A stretch of 64,000 bases of DNA from Paraburkholderia mimosarum LMG 23256 = NBRC 106338. GTDB lineage: Bacteria; Pseudomonadota; Gammaproteobacteria; Burkholderiales; Burkholderiaceae. This document shows, piece by piece, positions 30,825 to 39,810 of this stretch; position 1 is the first letter of the stretch, and the number at the start of each line of letters is the position of its first letter. A program made the position numbers and the translations under genes. The notes under the pieces are model-generated. The model was not told the origin of the DNA. It saw only the letters and a program-made list of their open reading frames with translations, and did no database searches. The stretch spans positions 30,061-94,060 of the forward strand of contig NZ_BBJJ01000029.1 of assembly GCF_000739815.1 (NCBI RefSeq). Direction: 5' to 3'.

Positions 30825-31294
30825 TGCGCGAAGCTGCCCTGGGCGACCAGTTTGATCGAACGGAAGGCCTCGGCTCGCGCGCCGCCGCCCGCACCCGGCT
30901 CGAGCGCATGCAACACGAGGGCCGCTTGCGCGGCAAGTTGAGAGACGCGGCGAATGTCGTCGGCGGAGTTGCCCTTATACGGCGCACGTGGCGCTGTTCG
31001 AGCTGCTGCCCCCCGCAGCGCGGGCAGACGCGCCACCGCTAGCCGGGCGTCGTCAAGACGCTTCTGCGCGTCGGCCAGCGCGGCGCGGGCTCCATGCACG
31101 CCAAGCGGATCCCAAACGATGCAGGCGCCGCTCATCGATGCACCCGCGAGCACGGCGATCACCAGCGCGGCTACGAGACGGAGGCGCGGGCTCCAGGCAT
31201 AAAGCATTGACCACACGCGCAACGCGCCCCCTGGGCGGCCCCGAGCCGATCCAGGTTCCCGCTGCTCTCCGGCCGCCGCGGCCATCCTGCTCAT
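30545..31294 (-). pseudogene. pilO: PilO-like pilus assembly gene, frameshifted
   Basis: Begins with the ATG overlapping the pilN stop. It has a membrane segment (LRLVAALVIAVLAGASMSGA), a helical region (ALADAQKRLDDARLAVARL) and the start of the PilO fold (SQLAAQAALVLHALEPG to IKLVAQG). Near 30835-30845 the reading changes: this frame continues as a Cys/Arg/Ser-rich nonsense tail to 30545, whereas the next frame reads LRAVVREPVLTVP, the expected PilO continuation. I conclude there is a one-base deletion or a sequencing error in CCCTGGGC. PilO normally pairs with PilN in the inner-membrane alignment complex. Confidence 0.7.
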
Positions 31295-31971
31295 TCCGCC
31301 TCCTTCACGGCAGATCCCCGCGCAAAGTCGGGCGCCGGTGGTGCGCCCGACTTTGCCACCACGCTCGCGCCCCGCCAGACCAGATGCGCGGCGATGCGAA
31401 TGGGCCCGCCGTCGTGCGCACTTTCACGTGACGTACCACCGGGAGTCGCGCGCTTGAGTTCGCGCACGCTCACAGCCTTTACATCGGGAAGCGTTCGCAG
31501 CCGGCCAAGCCAGGCCGCAGCCGCCGATTCGTCGGCCGCGCTCGCCTGCAGGTCGGTTTCGTCTGCGAACTGCGAGAGCTGCTGCAGGCTCACGCCGGGC
31601 GGCACATTGCTCGCCAGTGCATCGGCGAGTGCGAAGAAGCGGACCGTCGCCCCCGCGTGCCTTCGTGCCAACTGCCCGGCGGCATGCTGCGCTTCGCTTT
31701 CGCGCGTGAGCCGCTGCGCCTCGGCAAGCGGTGCCTGCCAATGCGCGAACGATCGCACGAGTGCCTCGCGGCGCGCCTCGAGCCCGCTGCGTTCAATGTG
31801 TTGCCAAAGCAGGAGACCGAGCGCGCATACACACCCGCCGAGCGCCGCAGCGAACCATTCGAGCAGCCGGCGGCAACGGATTCTGCGGATGGCGCGTTGG
31901 CGCCAGGGCAGCAAATTGAATCCGCCGATGGCTCGTCGCGGTGTGCCCCGTGTGGCGCGCGCGAGCGTCAT
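31291..31971 (-). CDS. pilN: Type IV pilus assembly protein PilN
   Basis: Inner-membrane pilus alignment protein, 226 residues. The N-terminal cytoplasmic motif GGFNLLPWRQ is the PilM-binding segment typical of PilN (INLLPW). One membrane helix (LEWFAAALGGCVCALGLLLW) is followed by a coiled coil and a ferredoxin-like periplasmic domain (ALASNVPPGVSLQQLSQFAD to VKAVSVRELKRA). It overlaps both pilM and pilO by four bases, indicating translational coupling. Confidence 0.9.
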   Translation of the reverse strand: MTLARATRGTPRRAIGGFNLLPWRQRAIRRIRCRRLLEWFAAALGGCVCALGLLLWQHIERSGLEARREALVRSFAHWQAPLAEAQRLTRESEAQHAAGQLARRHAGATVRFFALADALASNVPPGVSLQQLSQFADETDLQASAADESAAAAWLGRLRTLPDVKAVSVRELKRATPGGTSRESAHDGGPIRIAAHLVWRGASVVAKSGAPPAPDFARGSAVKEAE

Positions 31972-32948
31972 TCCCCCACCCCGCGAAGCGCGAGCCCGAA
32001 CGCCACCGCACACGCCGGGTCATGCAGGAACGTTGAGGGGAGCGGCCAGCCGGTATCGGCAAGCGGCCCGCATTCGAATGGCAGGACCGGTGCACCCAAT
32101 GTGTCGCCGATGTCGGCCAGCGAGAAGTTCGCGCCGCGCAGCATGGCGAGCTCGCCCGAGACCTGCACGCAGCCGGCCTGCTCGCCGCCGACCAGGTCGC
32201 GCAACGCCTCTGCGAAAGAGTCATGTTCGAGCGCGGGAAAGCGCATGTGCCGCATGACGGCATCGTCGAAGAGATACCAGCCATGCACGCCTTCCCGGCC
32301 GACCCACAGCGCCACCCAAGGCTCCAGCGGCGGCAGTTCGTATGCCGCCGCGAAGCGCATGGCGCGCAACGCGGCGTGCGCCTCGTCGTCCACGGCGCAC
32401 AACGTGATGCCCGCCATCGCCGCGCATTCGATGCGCGACTCCACATGCTGCCGCGCCGTCGCCGCGATGCTCACCTGCACCTGCGGGCTGCGTGGCGTTG
32501 CCGGCAGCACGTTCCAGTCGACTGCCAGCTCGCCGCGCTCGACGCCCGCCACGCGCTCCGCCTCCGCCAGCACGAAGGGCTCGAGTCCGGCGTGGATGCC
32601 GGAGTCGTCGATCGTGGCGGCCGGCGCGAGGCGCGCGAGCGGCATCGTCGCGACCAGCGTCGCGCTCGTGGGGAGCGCCATCGCGCAACGCATCGACGCT
32701 GCGGCGCTCGCACGCGGCAACTCGCCGAACACGCTGCGCAACGCTTCGACAACCGCCGCACGATCGATGATCTCTAGACCCGCCATCGCCACGCGCGCGA
32801 TCGGCGTGCTGGCCAGCCATTCGAGGCGGACCGGCCCCACTCCGACAATGCGCTGGCTCACGACCGCGAGCGAGACGTGACGCGCGCCCAGATCCACGCC
32901 GGCCGCATAGCGGCGCGTGCCCAACAACACCGGATTCCCGAACCCCAT
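31968..32948 (-). CDS. pilM: Type IV pilus assembly protein PilM
   Basis: Actin-like cytoplasmic ATPase-fold protein that binds the PilN tail, 326 residues from MGFGNPVLLG. Actin-fold landmarks include AAGVDLGARHVSLAVVS at the N-terminus and ELPPLEPWVALWVGREGVHG in the second lobe. It is slightly shorter and more diverged than the 354-residue Pseudomonas protein. First gene of pilMNOPQ, divergent from mrcA across 290 bp. Confidence 0.85.
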   Translation of the reverse strand: MGFGNPVLLGTRRYAAGVDLGARHVSLAVVSQRIVGVGPVRLEWLASTPIARVAMAGLEIIDRAAVVEALRSVFGELPRASAAASMRCAMALPTSATLVATMPLARLAPAATIDDSGIHAGLEPFVLAEAERVAGVERGELAVDWNVLPATPRSPQVQVSIAATARQHVESRIECAAMAGITLCAVDDEAHAALRAMRFAAAYELPPLEPWVALWVGREGVHGWYLFDDAVMRHMRFPALEHDSFAEALRDLVGGEQAGCVQVSGELAMLRGANFSLADIGDTLGAPVLPFECGPLADTGWPLPSTFLHDPACAVAFGLALRGVGE

Positions 32949-33238
32949 TGCATTCCTCCCGGACGTCCGCGCGCCGCGAACCGTTCGCAGCGCGTCGATG
33001 GGGAAATTGTGCGGACGTGCGCCGCGTGCGAATACTCGGCTTTCCGGCCAACGTTCGGCACGGGCGCTATTCATGTGTGGGGTGCGCGTCTACAGTGACA
33101 ATATCGACTGATGCCTCGACAACATCGCCGGCAGTAGCGTCGCGTTTGCGCGCTCACACGGAAGCGCCGACGTAAGCATCCCGAAAGCCCGGAAACGGGC
33201 GGCGGCTATAATCGCGAGACCGTTTTTCTGGTGTTCGT

Positions 33239-35680
33239 ATGCACGATCAGCTCCCTCCTTCCGTACCGCCTTCCACGCCGCCCGAACCGCCCAGGCGGCG
33301 CAAGCGCCCGTGGTGGGCAACGTTGCTGATCGCCTTTTTCGGTCTCATGTTCGCCGGCGTGGTGAGCGTGGCGCTGGTGATCGGCTACGCGCTCGTCGTG
33401 GCCACGCCGAACCTGCCGTCGCTCGACGCGCTCACCGACTATCGTCCGAAGGTGCCGCTGCGCATCTATACGCGCGACCACGTGCTGATCGGGGAATTCG
33501 GCGAGGAACGGCGCGACGTCGTCCATTTTCGGGACGTGCCCGCCAACCTCAAGAACGCCATCCTCGCCATCGAAGACGCCCGCTTCTACGATCACGGCGG
33601 CGTCGACCTCGCCGGCATCGCGCGTGCGGGCATCGTCGCCCTCACCAACGGCCATGCCACCCAGGGCGCCAGCACGATCACCATGCAGGTGGCGCGCAAC
33701 TTCTTCCTTTCGAGCGAGAAGACCTACACGCGCAAGATTTACGAGATGCTGCTCGCCTACAAGATCGAGTCCCGGCTCTCGAAGGATCAGATTCTCGAGG
33801 TGTATATGAATCAGATCTATCTGGGGCAACGTGCGTATGGCTTCGCAAGCGCCGCGCGCGTGTATTTCGGAAAGGATCTGAAAGATCTCACGCTCGCCGA
33901 ATGCGCGATGCTGGCCGGACTGCCCAAGGCGCCCTCGGCGTACAACCCGGTCGTGAATCCGAAGCGCGCAAAGGTGCGCCAGGAGTACATCCTCGAGCGC
34001 ATGCTGGAACTGCGCTACATCACGCAGCAGCAGTACGACGAAGCGGCGGCTCAGCCGCTCGTCGTCAAGGGCGCGGGCAAGGAGTTCAGCGTCCACGCCG
34101 AGTACGTCGCCGAAATGGTGCGACAGATGATGTACACGCAGTACCGCGAAGAAGCCTATACGCGTGGGCTGAACGTCGTCACGACCATCGACTCGGCCGA
34201 TCAGGCGCTCGCCTATCACGCGCTGCGCAGGGGACTCATGGACTACGAGCGCCGCCATGGCTATCGCGGCCCGGAGGCGTTCATCGACCTGCCGGCCGAC
34301 GCTGACGAGCGTGAGCAAGCCATCGACGACGCCCTCGTCGAGCATCCCGACAACGGCGAGCTCGTGGCGGCGGTGGTCACGGCGGCGAACCCGAAGGAAG
34401 TGCGGGCGACGTTCATGGACGGCAACACCGCGAGCATCACCGGCGACGGCCTGCGCTTCGCGCAGTTCGCGTTGAGCCCGCGCGCACAGCCTTCGCAGAA
34501 GATCCGGCAGGGCGCGATCATTCGCCTGGCGCGCAACAACGCGGGCGAGTGGTCGATCACGCAGTTGCCGCAGATCGAAGGCGCGTTTATCTCGATCGTG
34601 CCGCAGGACGGCGCGATCCGCGCGCTCGTGGGCGGCTTCGACTTCAACAAGAACAAGTTCAACCACGTCACCCAGGCGTGGCGCCAGCCCGGTTCGAGCT
34701 TCAAGCCGTTCATCTACTCGGCGTCGCTCGACAAGGGGCTCGGGCCGGCCACCGTCATCAACGACGCGCCGCTCTTCTTCAGCGCGGCCGAAACGGGCGG
34801 CCAGGCGTGGGAGCCGAAGAACTACGGCGGCGGCTTCGACGGGCCGATGTCGATGCGCACCGCGCTCATGAAGTCGAAGAACCTCGTCTCGATCCGCATC
34901 CTCAACCACATCGGCACGAAGTACGCGCAGCAGTACATCACGCACTTCGGCTTCGACGCCGAGCGGCATCCCGCCTACCTGCCGATGGCGCTCGGCGCGG
35001 GTCTCGTCACGCCGCTGCAGATGGCCGCCGGCTACTCGGTGTTCGCGAACGGCGGCTATCGCGTGAATCCGTATGTGATTGCCGAAGTCACCGACCAGCG
35101 AGGCATGGTGGTCGCGCAGGCGCAGCCGATCGTGGCCGAACAGAACGCGCCGCGCGCCATCGACGCGCGCAACGCGTACATCATGAACAGCCTGTTGCAG
35201 AGCGTGGCTCAGCGCGGCACCGGTGCGAAGTCGAACGTCCTCAAGCGCACCGACCTGTCCGGCAAGACCGGCACGACCAACGACTCGCGCGACGCGTGGT
35301 TCGCGGGCTACCAGCACACGCTCGCCGCCATCGCGTGGATCGGCTACGACAACCCGCGCAGCCTCGGCGACAAGGAAACGGGCGGCGGTCTCGCGCTTCC
35401 CGTCTGGATCGACTACATGCAGAAGGCGCTCAACGGCGTGCCCGAGTACAAGATGGCGATGCCCGACGGCATCGTCACGCTCGGCGACGAGCTCTACTAC
35501 GCCGATGCGACGCCGGGCCACGGCTTCGTCTCGACCGTGGGCATCAGCCAGGCGGCGCTCGAGGCATCGTCGAGCGGCGCGTCGGGCGAGGCCGGCGCCG
35601 ATACTGCGGACGCGCCCGCGCCCGAGCACGTGAATGCGAAGGAGAAGGAAGACATCATGAATCTGTTCCGCGGACACTGA
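33239..35680 (+). CDS. mrcA: Penicillin-binding protein 1A
   Basis: Bifunctional peptidoglycan glycosyltransferase and transpeptidase, 813 residues. A proline-rich cytoplasmic start and membrane anchor (WWATLLIAFFGLMFAGVVSV) lead to the GT51 domain with catalytic Glu112 in AIEDARFYDHGG and STITMQVARNFF. An OB-like insert follows. The transpeptidase motifs are SSFK (in QPGSSFKPF), SKN and KTGT (in LSGKTGTTND). Ends in a low-complexity acidic tail. A TATAAT lies at 33207-33212 but without a good -35, and no strong Shine-Dalgarno is seen before the ATG. Its divergence from pilM is the usual proteobacterial arrangement. Confidence 0.96.
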   Translation: MHDQLPPSVPPSTPPEPPRRRKRPWWATLLIAFFGLMFAGVVSVALVIGYALVVATPNLPSLDALTDYRPKVPLRIYTRDHVLIGEFGEERRDVVHFRDVPANLKNAILAIEDARFYDHGGVDLAGIARAGIVALTNGHATQGASTITMQVARNFFLSSEKTYTRKIYEMLLAYKIESRLSKDQILEVYMNQIYLGQRAYGFASAARVYFGKDLKDLTLAECAMLAGLPKAPSAYNPVVNPKRAKVRQEYILERMLELRYITQQQYDEAAAQPLVVKGAGKEFSVHAEYVAEMVRQMMYTQYREEAYTRGLNVVTTIDSADQALAYHALRRGLMDYERRHGYRGPEAFIDLPADADEREQAIDDALVEHPDNGELVAAVVTAANPKEVRATFMDGNTASITGDGLRFAQFALSPRAQPSQKIRQGAIIRLARNNAGEWSITQLPQIEGAFISIVPQDGAIRALVGGFDFNKNKFNHVTQAWRQPGSSFKPFIYSASLDKGLGPATVINDAPLFFSAAETGGQAWEPKNYGGGFDGPMSMRTALMKSKNLVSIRILNHIGTKYAQQYITHFGFDAERHPAYLPMALGAGLVTPLQMAAGYSVFANGGYRVNPYVIAEVTDQRGMVVAQAQPIVAEQNAPRAIDARNAYIMNSLLQSVAQRGTGAKSNVLKRTDLSGKTGTTNDSRDAWFAGYQHTLAAIAWIGYDNPRSLGDKETGGGLALPVWIDYMQKALNGVPEYKMAMPDGIVTLGDELYYADATPGHGFVSTVGISQAALEASSSGASGEAGADTADAPAPEHVNAKEKEDIMNLFRGH

Positions 35681-35706
35681 AGGGGCCGCCGGAGCCGACA
35701 CCATGC

Positions 35707-35744
35707 AAAACGGGCGCCAGCTTTTCAACTGGCGCCCGTTTTTT
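35707..35744 (+). terminator. Bidirectional terminator between mrcA and cyaY
   Basis: Perfect stem AACGGGCGCCAG / CTGGCGCCCGTT with loop CTTTTCAA, A run on the left and T run on the right. It can end both mrcA (plus) and the convergent cyaY (minus). Confidence 0.92.
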
Positions 35745-35764
35745 ATGGACTCACGCTTTCGCGT

Positions 35765-36082
35765 TCAAGGTTCGAACCGCACCGGCTCGCCCGCCTGCTC
35801 CGTCGCATAGGCCGTGAGCGCCGAGAAGAACTCGGTGCCCGTGCGCGTGTCGCGCCATTCACCATCGATGAAACGATAGTGGAAACCACCCGCTTTCGCC
35901 GCGATCCAGATCTCGCGCATCGGCGGCTGCAGATTCACGATGATCTTCGTGCGATTCTCGAATTCGAGCGTCAGCACATTGCCGCTGCGCTCGAGTTCGA
36001 TATCGGCGTCGGCCTCGTCCACGGCCCGCTCCACGGCCGCCAGCACGGCCTCCGCGCGGCTCAGGTAGTCACTGTCTGGCAT
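35765..36082 (-). CDS. cyaY: Frataxin-like iron-sulfur assembly protein CyaY
   Basis: A 105-residue bacterial frataxin that binds iron and regulates the IscS cysteine desulfurase. The acidic helix AVERAVDEADADIELERSG and the sheet LTLEFENRTKIIVNLQPPM, EIWIAAKAGGFHY and FIDGEWRDTRTG are diagnostic. The start at MPDSDYLSRA follows the family length. It is divergent from lptM, with 35 bp between start codons. Confidence 0.95.
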   Translation of the reverse strand: MPDSDYLSRAEAVLAAVERAVDEADADIELERSGNVLTLEFENRTKIIVNLQPPMREIWIAAKAGGFHYRFIDGEWRDTRTGTEFFSALTAYATEQAGEPVRFEP

Positions 36083-36117
36083 GCTAAACTCCACCGGTTA
36101 TTCATTCAGGGACAATT

Positions 36118-36510
36118 ATGCGTGTCATTTCACAGATGCGCGCAGCGGCATCCCGCGTTTCGACGCCTCGCGCATGCACGCCCCGCGTAAGGACGCCCCG
36201 CGTATCCACGCCCCGCGCGATTCTAGCGGCTTTTGCGATCGGCGCTGTCGCGCTCGCGGGCTGCGGCCAGCGCGGGGCGCTCTACATGCCGAACGTGCCG
36301 CCGCTTCCGCCCAAGCCCGATTTCCAAACCACGTCACCGGAAACCGGCGCCGCACCCGCGAGCGTTCCCGACTCTGCATCGGCTCCGGTCGGCACGATTC
36401 CGGACACCACGGGCACGCCGCTGTCGTTGTCCCCGGACACGGAACTCAGCACCACGCCAGCGACCACCGGCAGCCAGCAACCGGCTTCCGGGGCCACGCC
36501 AACCCAGTAA
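36118..36510 (+). CDS. lptM: LptM/YifL family lipoprotein with repeat-expanded signal peptide
   Basis: A 130-residue lipoprotein. The lipobox VALAGC with GQRGALYMP after the cysteine is the LptM signature; in E. coli LptM helps mature the LptD-LptE translocon. The n-region before the hydrophobic core is unusually long: residues 14-33 are four tandem pentapeptides ending in TPR (VSTPR, ACTPR, VRTPR, VSTPR). The mature part is Pro/Ser/Thr-rich. AGGGAC before the ATG at 36118 supports this start; Met7 is the alternative. It is followed nine bases later by lysA, as in many proteobacteria. Confidence 0.88.
   Translation: MRVISQMRAAASRVSTPRACTPRVRTPRVSTPRAILAAFAIGAVALAGCGQRGALYMPNVPPLPPKPDFQTTSPETGAAPASVPDSASAPVGTIPDTTGTPLSLSPDTELSTTPATTGSQQPASGATPTQ
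36157..36216 (+). repeat. Four 15-bp tandem repeats inside lptM
   Basis: Four consecutive 15-bp units encode VSTPR, ACTPR, VRTPR and VSTPR. The last three units share the nine bases ACGCCCCGC exactly. Being a multiple of three, copy-number changes keep the frame and alter only the signal-peptide n-region. Confidence 0.9.
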
Positions 36511-36519
36511 GATTCCCGC

Positions 36520-37791
36520 ATGACCCAGTCCGCTTTTCACCGTGACAATGGCACGCTCTTCGTAGAAGGCGTATCCGCCGCCGACCTCGCCGCACAGTAC
36601 GGCACACCGCTCTACGTGTACTCGCGCGCGGCGCTCTCCGCCGCCTGGCACGCCTACGCCGACGCGTGCGCCGGCCGCCGCGCCAAAGTGCACGTCGCGG
36701 TCAAGGCGAACAGCAACCTGGCCGTGCTCAACGTGTTCGCGCGCGAAGGCGCGGGCTTCGACATCGTTTCGGCAGGCGAACTGGCGCGCGTGCTCGCGGC
36801 AGGCGGTAAAGCGCAGGACGTCGTGTTCTCGGGCGTCGGCAAGACCGCCGCCGAAATGCGCGAAGCGCTCGAAGCGGGCGTGAAGTGCTTCAACGTCGAA
36901 TCGATTCCCGAACTCGACCGCCTCGACGCCGTGGCCGGCAAGCTCGGCAAGAAGGCGCCCGTTTCGCTGCGCGTGAACCCGGACGTCGATCCGAAAACGC
37001 ATCCGTACATTTCCACGGGCCTGAAGGCGAACAAGTTCGGCGTGGCGTTCGAGGACGCGCGCGCGACCTATCGCGCCGCCGCTGCCATGGCGCACCTGGA
37101 AGTGGTCGGCATCGACTGTCACATCGGCTCGCAGATCACCGAAATCGCGCCGTATCTCGATGCGATCGACAAGCTGCTCGAACTCGTCGACCAGATCGAG
37201 GCCGATGGCGTGAGCATCCGCCACATCGACGTGGGCGGCGGCCTCGGCATTCGCTACGACGACGAAACGCCGCCCGACATCGGCGAGTTCGTGCGTACGG
37301 TGCTCGACCGCATCGAGGCCTATGGCGCCAAAACGGGCAAGACCCGCGAGGTGTATTTCGAGCCGGGCCGTTCGCTGGTGGGCAACGCGGGCATTCTGCT
37401 CACCACGGTCGAGTTCCTGAAGCCGGGCTCGGAAAAGAACTTCGCAATCGTCGACGCCGCGATGAACGACCTCGCCCGCCCCGCCATGTACGACGCCTGG
37501 CACGCGATCGAGCCGGTCGTCGTGCGCAATGCGCCGGCGCACACCTACGACGTGGTCGGCCCGGTGTGCGAAAGCGGCGACTGGCTGGGCCGCGCACGCT
37601 CGCTCGCGATCGAGCCGGGCGATGTGCTCGCGATCCGCTCGGCGGGCGCCTACGGCTTCGTGATGAGCTCGAACTACAACACGCGTGCGCGTGCGGCCGA
37701 GGTCATCGTCGACGGCACGCGCGTCCATCTCGCGCGCGAGCGCGAAAGCGTGGCGCAGTTGTTCGCGGGCGAGCGCGTGCTGCCGGACTGA
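36520..37791 (+). CDS. lysA: Diaminopimelate decarboxylase
   Basis: PLP enzyme making L-lysine from meso-diaminopimelate, 423 residues. The PLP lysine lies in HVAVKANSNLAVLN, with DCHIGSQITEIAPY and the glycine-rich phosphate loop DVGGGLGIRYDDE. The substrate site residues are in EPGRSLVGNAG, and the second-subunit cysteine in VGPVCESGDWLG. It is nine bases downstream of lptM and ends at a strong terminator. Confidence 0.97.
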   Translation: MTQSAFHRDNGTLFVEGVSAADLAAQYGTPLYVYSRAALSAAWHAYADACAGRRAKVHVAVKANSNLAVLNVFAREGAGFDIVSAGELARVLAAGGKAQDVVFSGVGKTAAEMREALEAGVKCFNVESIPELDRLDAVAGKLGKKAPVSLRVNPDVDPKTHPYISTGLKANKFGVAFEDARATYRAAAAMAHLEVVGIDCHIGSQITEIAPYLDAIDKLLELVDQIEADGVSIRHIDVGGGLGIRYDDETPPDIGEFVRTVLDRIEAYGAKTGKTREVYFEPGRSLVGNAGILLTTVEFLKPGSEKNFAIVDAAMNDLARPAMYDAWHAIEPVVVRNAPAHTYDVVGPVCESGDWLGRARSLAIEPGDVLAIRSAGAYGFVMSSNYNTRARAAEVIVDGTRVHLARERESVAQLFAGERVLPD

Positions 37792-37813
37792 GTATTTCGT
37801 CTGCTTGCATGAT

Positions 37814-37843
37814 AAAAAAGCGACGCCGAGGCGTCGCTTTTTT
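37814..37843 (+). terminator. Bidirectional terminator between lysA and msrQ
   Basis: Stem GCGACGC / GCGTCGC with loop CGAG, flanked by six A and six T. It serves lysA (plus) and the convergent msrPQ unit (minus). Confidence 0.92.
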
Positions 37844-37868
37844 GTTGCCTGGCTTGCGAGCCGTGCGC

Positions 37869-38603
37869 CTACGCGGCACCCGCGGCCGCCCGCGAGGCCC
37901 GCCACCGCGCGAGGAGCCACACGCCCAAGCGCCAGCCCAGCAGGACGAGCATGATCGCGCCGTACAGCTTCGGCAGCACGAGATCGTGCTTGCCTGCCTT
38001 CATCCACCAGAAGTGCAGGATCGCCAGCACGCCGATCACATAGACGAGCCGATGCAACGTCTGCCAGCGGCGGCCGAGCCGGCGCGCCATCGCCCGCGTG
38101 GAGGTCACGGCGAGCGGAATGAGCAGCACGAACGCCGCGAAGCCCACCGTGATGAACGGCCGCTTGCCGACGTCCTTGAGCATCGCGGCAACGTCGAACC
38201 ACTTGTCGAACCAGATGTAAGTCGCGAAGTGCAGCGTCGCGTAGAAGAACGCATAAAGGCCCAGCATGCGCCGGAAGCGGATCAGCGCGTTCCAGCCCGT
38301 GAGCCGGCGCAGCGGCGTGACGGCGAGCGTGATGCAGAGGAACACGAGCGTCCAGAGGCCCGTGGAACGCGTGATGAACTCGATCGGATTCGCACCAAGC
38401 TGGTCCGTGAAGCCGAACAGCACGATGCGCGCGAGCGGATACCACGCCGCGACGAACACCGCCGCCTTCGCCCATGGCAGCCATCGCGGGCCGGTGGCGC
38501 TCGCCGCGCGCGTGCCGGCCTGCGCCGCCCTCGCGCGCGGCATGGCACCAGCCTGTGGTGTCGTCGTGGATTCCATCTCCTGCTCCATTTCTGCGTCGGG
38601 CAT
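37869..38603 (-). CDS. msrQ: Heme-binding membrane subunit MsrQ
   Basis: Ferric-reductase-like membrane protein supplying electrons to MsrP for repair of oxidised methionines in the periplasm. It has 244 residues and about six helices, with heme-ligand histidines in LYAFFYATLHFATYIWFDKW and RRWQTLHRLVYVIGVLAILH. Start codon overlaps the msrP stop by one base (TGATG). Downstream Met codons within the first 21 residues are alternative starts. The first 40 residues are a polar tail before the first helix. Confidence 0.93.
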   Translation of the reverse strand: MPDAEMEQEMESTTTPQAGAMPRARAAQAGTRAASATGPRWLPWAKAAVFVAAWYPLARIVLFGFTDQLGANPIEFITRSTGLWTLVFLCITLAVTPLRRLTGWNALIRFRRMLGLYAFFYATLHFATYIWFDKWFDVAAMLKDVGKRPFITVGFAAFVLLIPLAVTSTRAMARRLGRRWQTLHRLVYVIGVLAILHFWWMKAGKHDLVLPKLYGAIMLVLLGWRLGVWLLARWRASRAAAGAA

Positions 38604-39604
38604 CAAAAGTTCTTGCGCAAATCCATGCCCCGATACATCGACGCGACAAGATCGCCGTAGCCGTTGTACATGAGCGTCTTGCGCTTGGGTTGAAAGAAGC
38701 CGTCCTCCCCGATGCGCCGCTCGGTGGCCTGGCTCCAGCGCGGGTGATCGACGTTCGGATTGACGTTCGAGTAAAAACCGTACTCGTTCGGCGCGTACTT
38801 GTTCCAGCTCGTAGGCGGCTGGTTCGCCACGAAGCGGATCTTGACGAGCGACTTCGCGCTCTTGAAGCCGTACTTCCACGGCACGATCACGCGCACGGGT
38901 GCGCCGTTCTGGTTGGGCAGCACCTGGCCGTAGAGGCCCACCGTGAGCAGCGTGAGCGGATTCATCGCTTCGTCCATGCGCAGGCCTTCGGAATACGGCC
39001 AGTCGAGAATCGGCTCGGCGAGGCCCGGCATCTGCGAGGGGTCCGCCAGCGTGATGAACTGCACGTAGCGCGCGTTGCCCGTCGGCTGCGCCCGGCGGAT
39101 CAGTTCGGAGAGCGAAATACCGATCCACGGAACGACGATCGACCAACCCTCCACGCAGCGGTGGCGGTATACGCGCTCCTCGAGCGGCGCGAGCTTGAGG
39201 ATCTCGTCGATGTCATAGACCTTGGGGTTCTTCACCTCGCCTTCCACGCTCAGCTTCCACGGGCGCGGCCGCAGCGTGTGAGCATTCTGGGCCGGGTCGC
39301 CCTTGTCGGTGCCGAACTCGTAGAAGTTGTTATAGGTCGTGATGTCCTTGTAAGGCGTGACCTTGTCGAGTGCGACGAACTTCGCGTTGGTTTGCGCGCC
39401 GAGCTTCTGCGCCTTCGGGTCGCCGGGCGCGTATTCCGCCAGCGCCTGCGTTGCGCCGAACGGCCCCGCCATACCGCCGAGCGCGAGCGCGCCCGCCGCC
39501 TGAAGAATGCGCCGGCGTTGTTCGTACACCTTTTGCGGCGTGATTTCGCTCGCAGGGATGTCGTCGCCATTGAGCAAGATCCTGCTGCTCCGCTTGATCC
39601 ACAT
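38603..39604 (-). CDS. msrP: Methionine sulfoxide reductase catalytic subunit MsrP
   Basis: Periplasmic molybdopterin enzyme reducing protein methionine sulfoxide, 333 residues. The twin-arginine signal region is EQRRRILQAAGALALGG. The molybdenum-ligand cysteine is in YRHRCVEGWSIVVPWIG near residue 150, with further conserved PVRVIVPWKYGFKSAKSLVK and NVDHPRWSQATER. Start MWIKRSSRILL is preferred over a TTG/ATG further out. It is coupled to msrQ. Confidence 0.96.
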   Translation of the reverse strand: MWIKRSSRILLNGDDIPASEITPQKVYEQRRRILQAAGALALGGMAGPFGATQALAEYAPGDPKAQKLGAQTNAKFVALDKVTPYKDITTYNNFYEFGTDKGDPAQNAHTLRPRPWKLSVEGEVKNPKVYDIDEILKLAPLEERVYRHRCVEGWSIVVPWIGISLSELIRRAQPTGNARYVQFITLADPSQMPGLAEPILDWPYSEGLRMDEAMNPLTLLTVGLYGQVLPNQNGAPVRVIVPWKYGFKSAKSLVKIRFVANQPPTSWNKYAPNEYGFYSNVNPNVDHPRWSQATERRIGEDGFFQPKRKTLMYNGYGDLVASMYRGMDLRKNF

Positions 39605-39750
39605 GTCGCTGCTCCTGCTTCTTGCCTGGCGTGCTCGCCAGCACATTTGATCGTATCTCTACCCGTCCCGCCGTGCAGCGCACGAGATGGATGGACTGGA
39701 TGGCCTCAAGCGGGCAAACGCGCAATTCGCGCAAAGCTTCCCGGCCGACG

Positions 39751-39786
39751 AAAAAAAACCGTCGGAGCGCGAGGCATCCGACGGTT
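39751..39786 (-). terminator. Terminator after ccsA
   Basis: Stem AACCGTCGGA / TCCGACGGTT with a ten-base loop; on the minus strand it is followed by eight T. It ends the resB-ccsA unit 25 bp past the ccsA stop. Confidence 0.88.
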
Positions 39787-39810
39787 AGTTCGTCGTGCGG
39801 GCTAATCCGG

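Noticed and set aside
33201..33212. TATAAT as the mrcA promoter
   Set aside because: The hexamer is perfect, but no acceptable -35 lies 16-18 bp upstream, so it is not listed as a promoter.
33206..35728. 840-codon minus-strand open frame opposite mrcA
   Set aside because: Shadow of PBP1A; Arg/His-rich composition with no domains, while the plus strand has all PBP motifs.
36334..38649. 771-codon minus-strand open frame opposite lysA
   Set aside because: Crosses a strong bidirectional terminator and two real genes; translation is composition noise.
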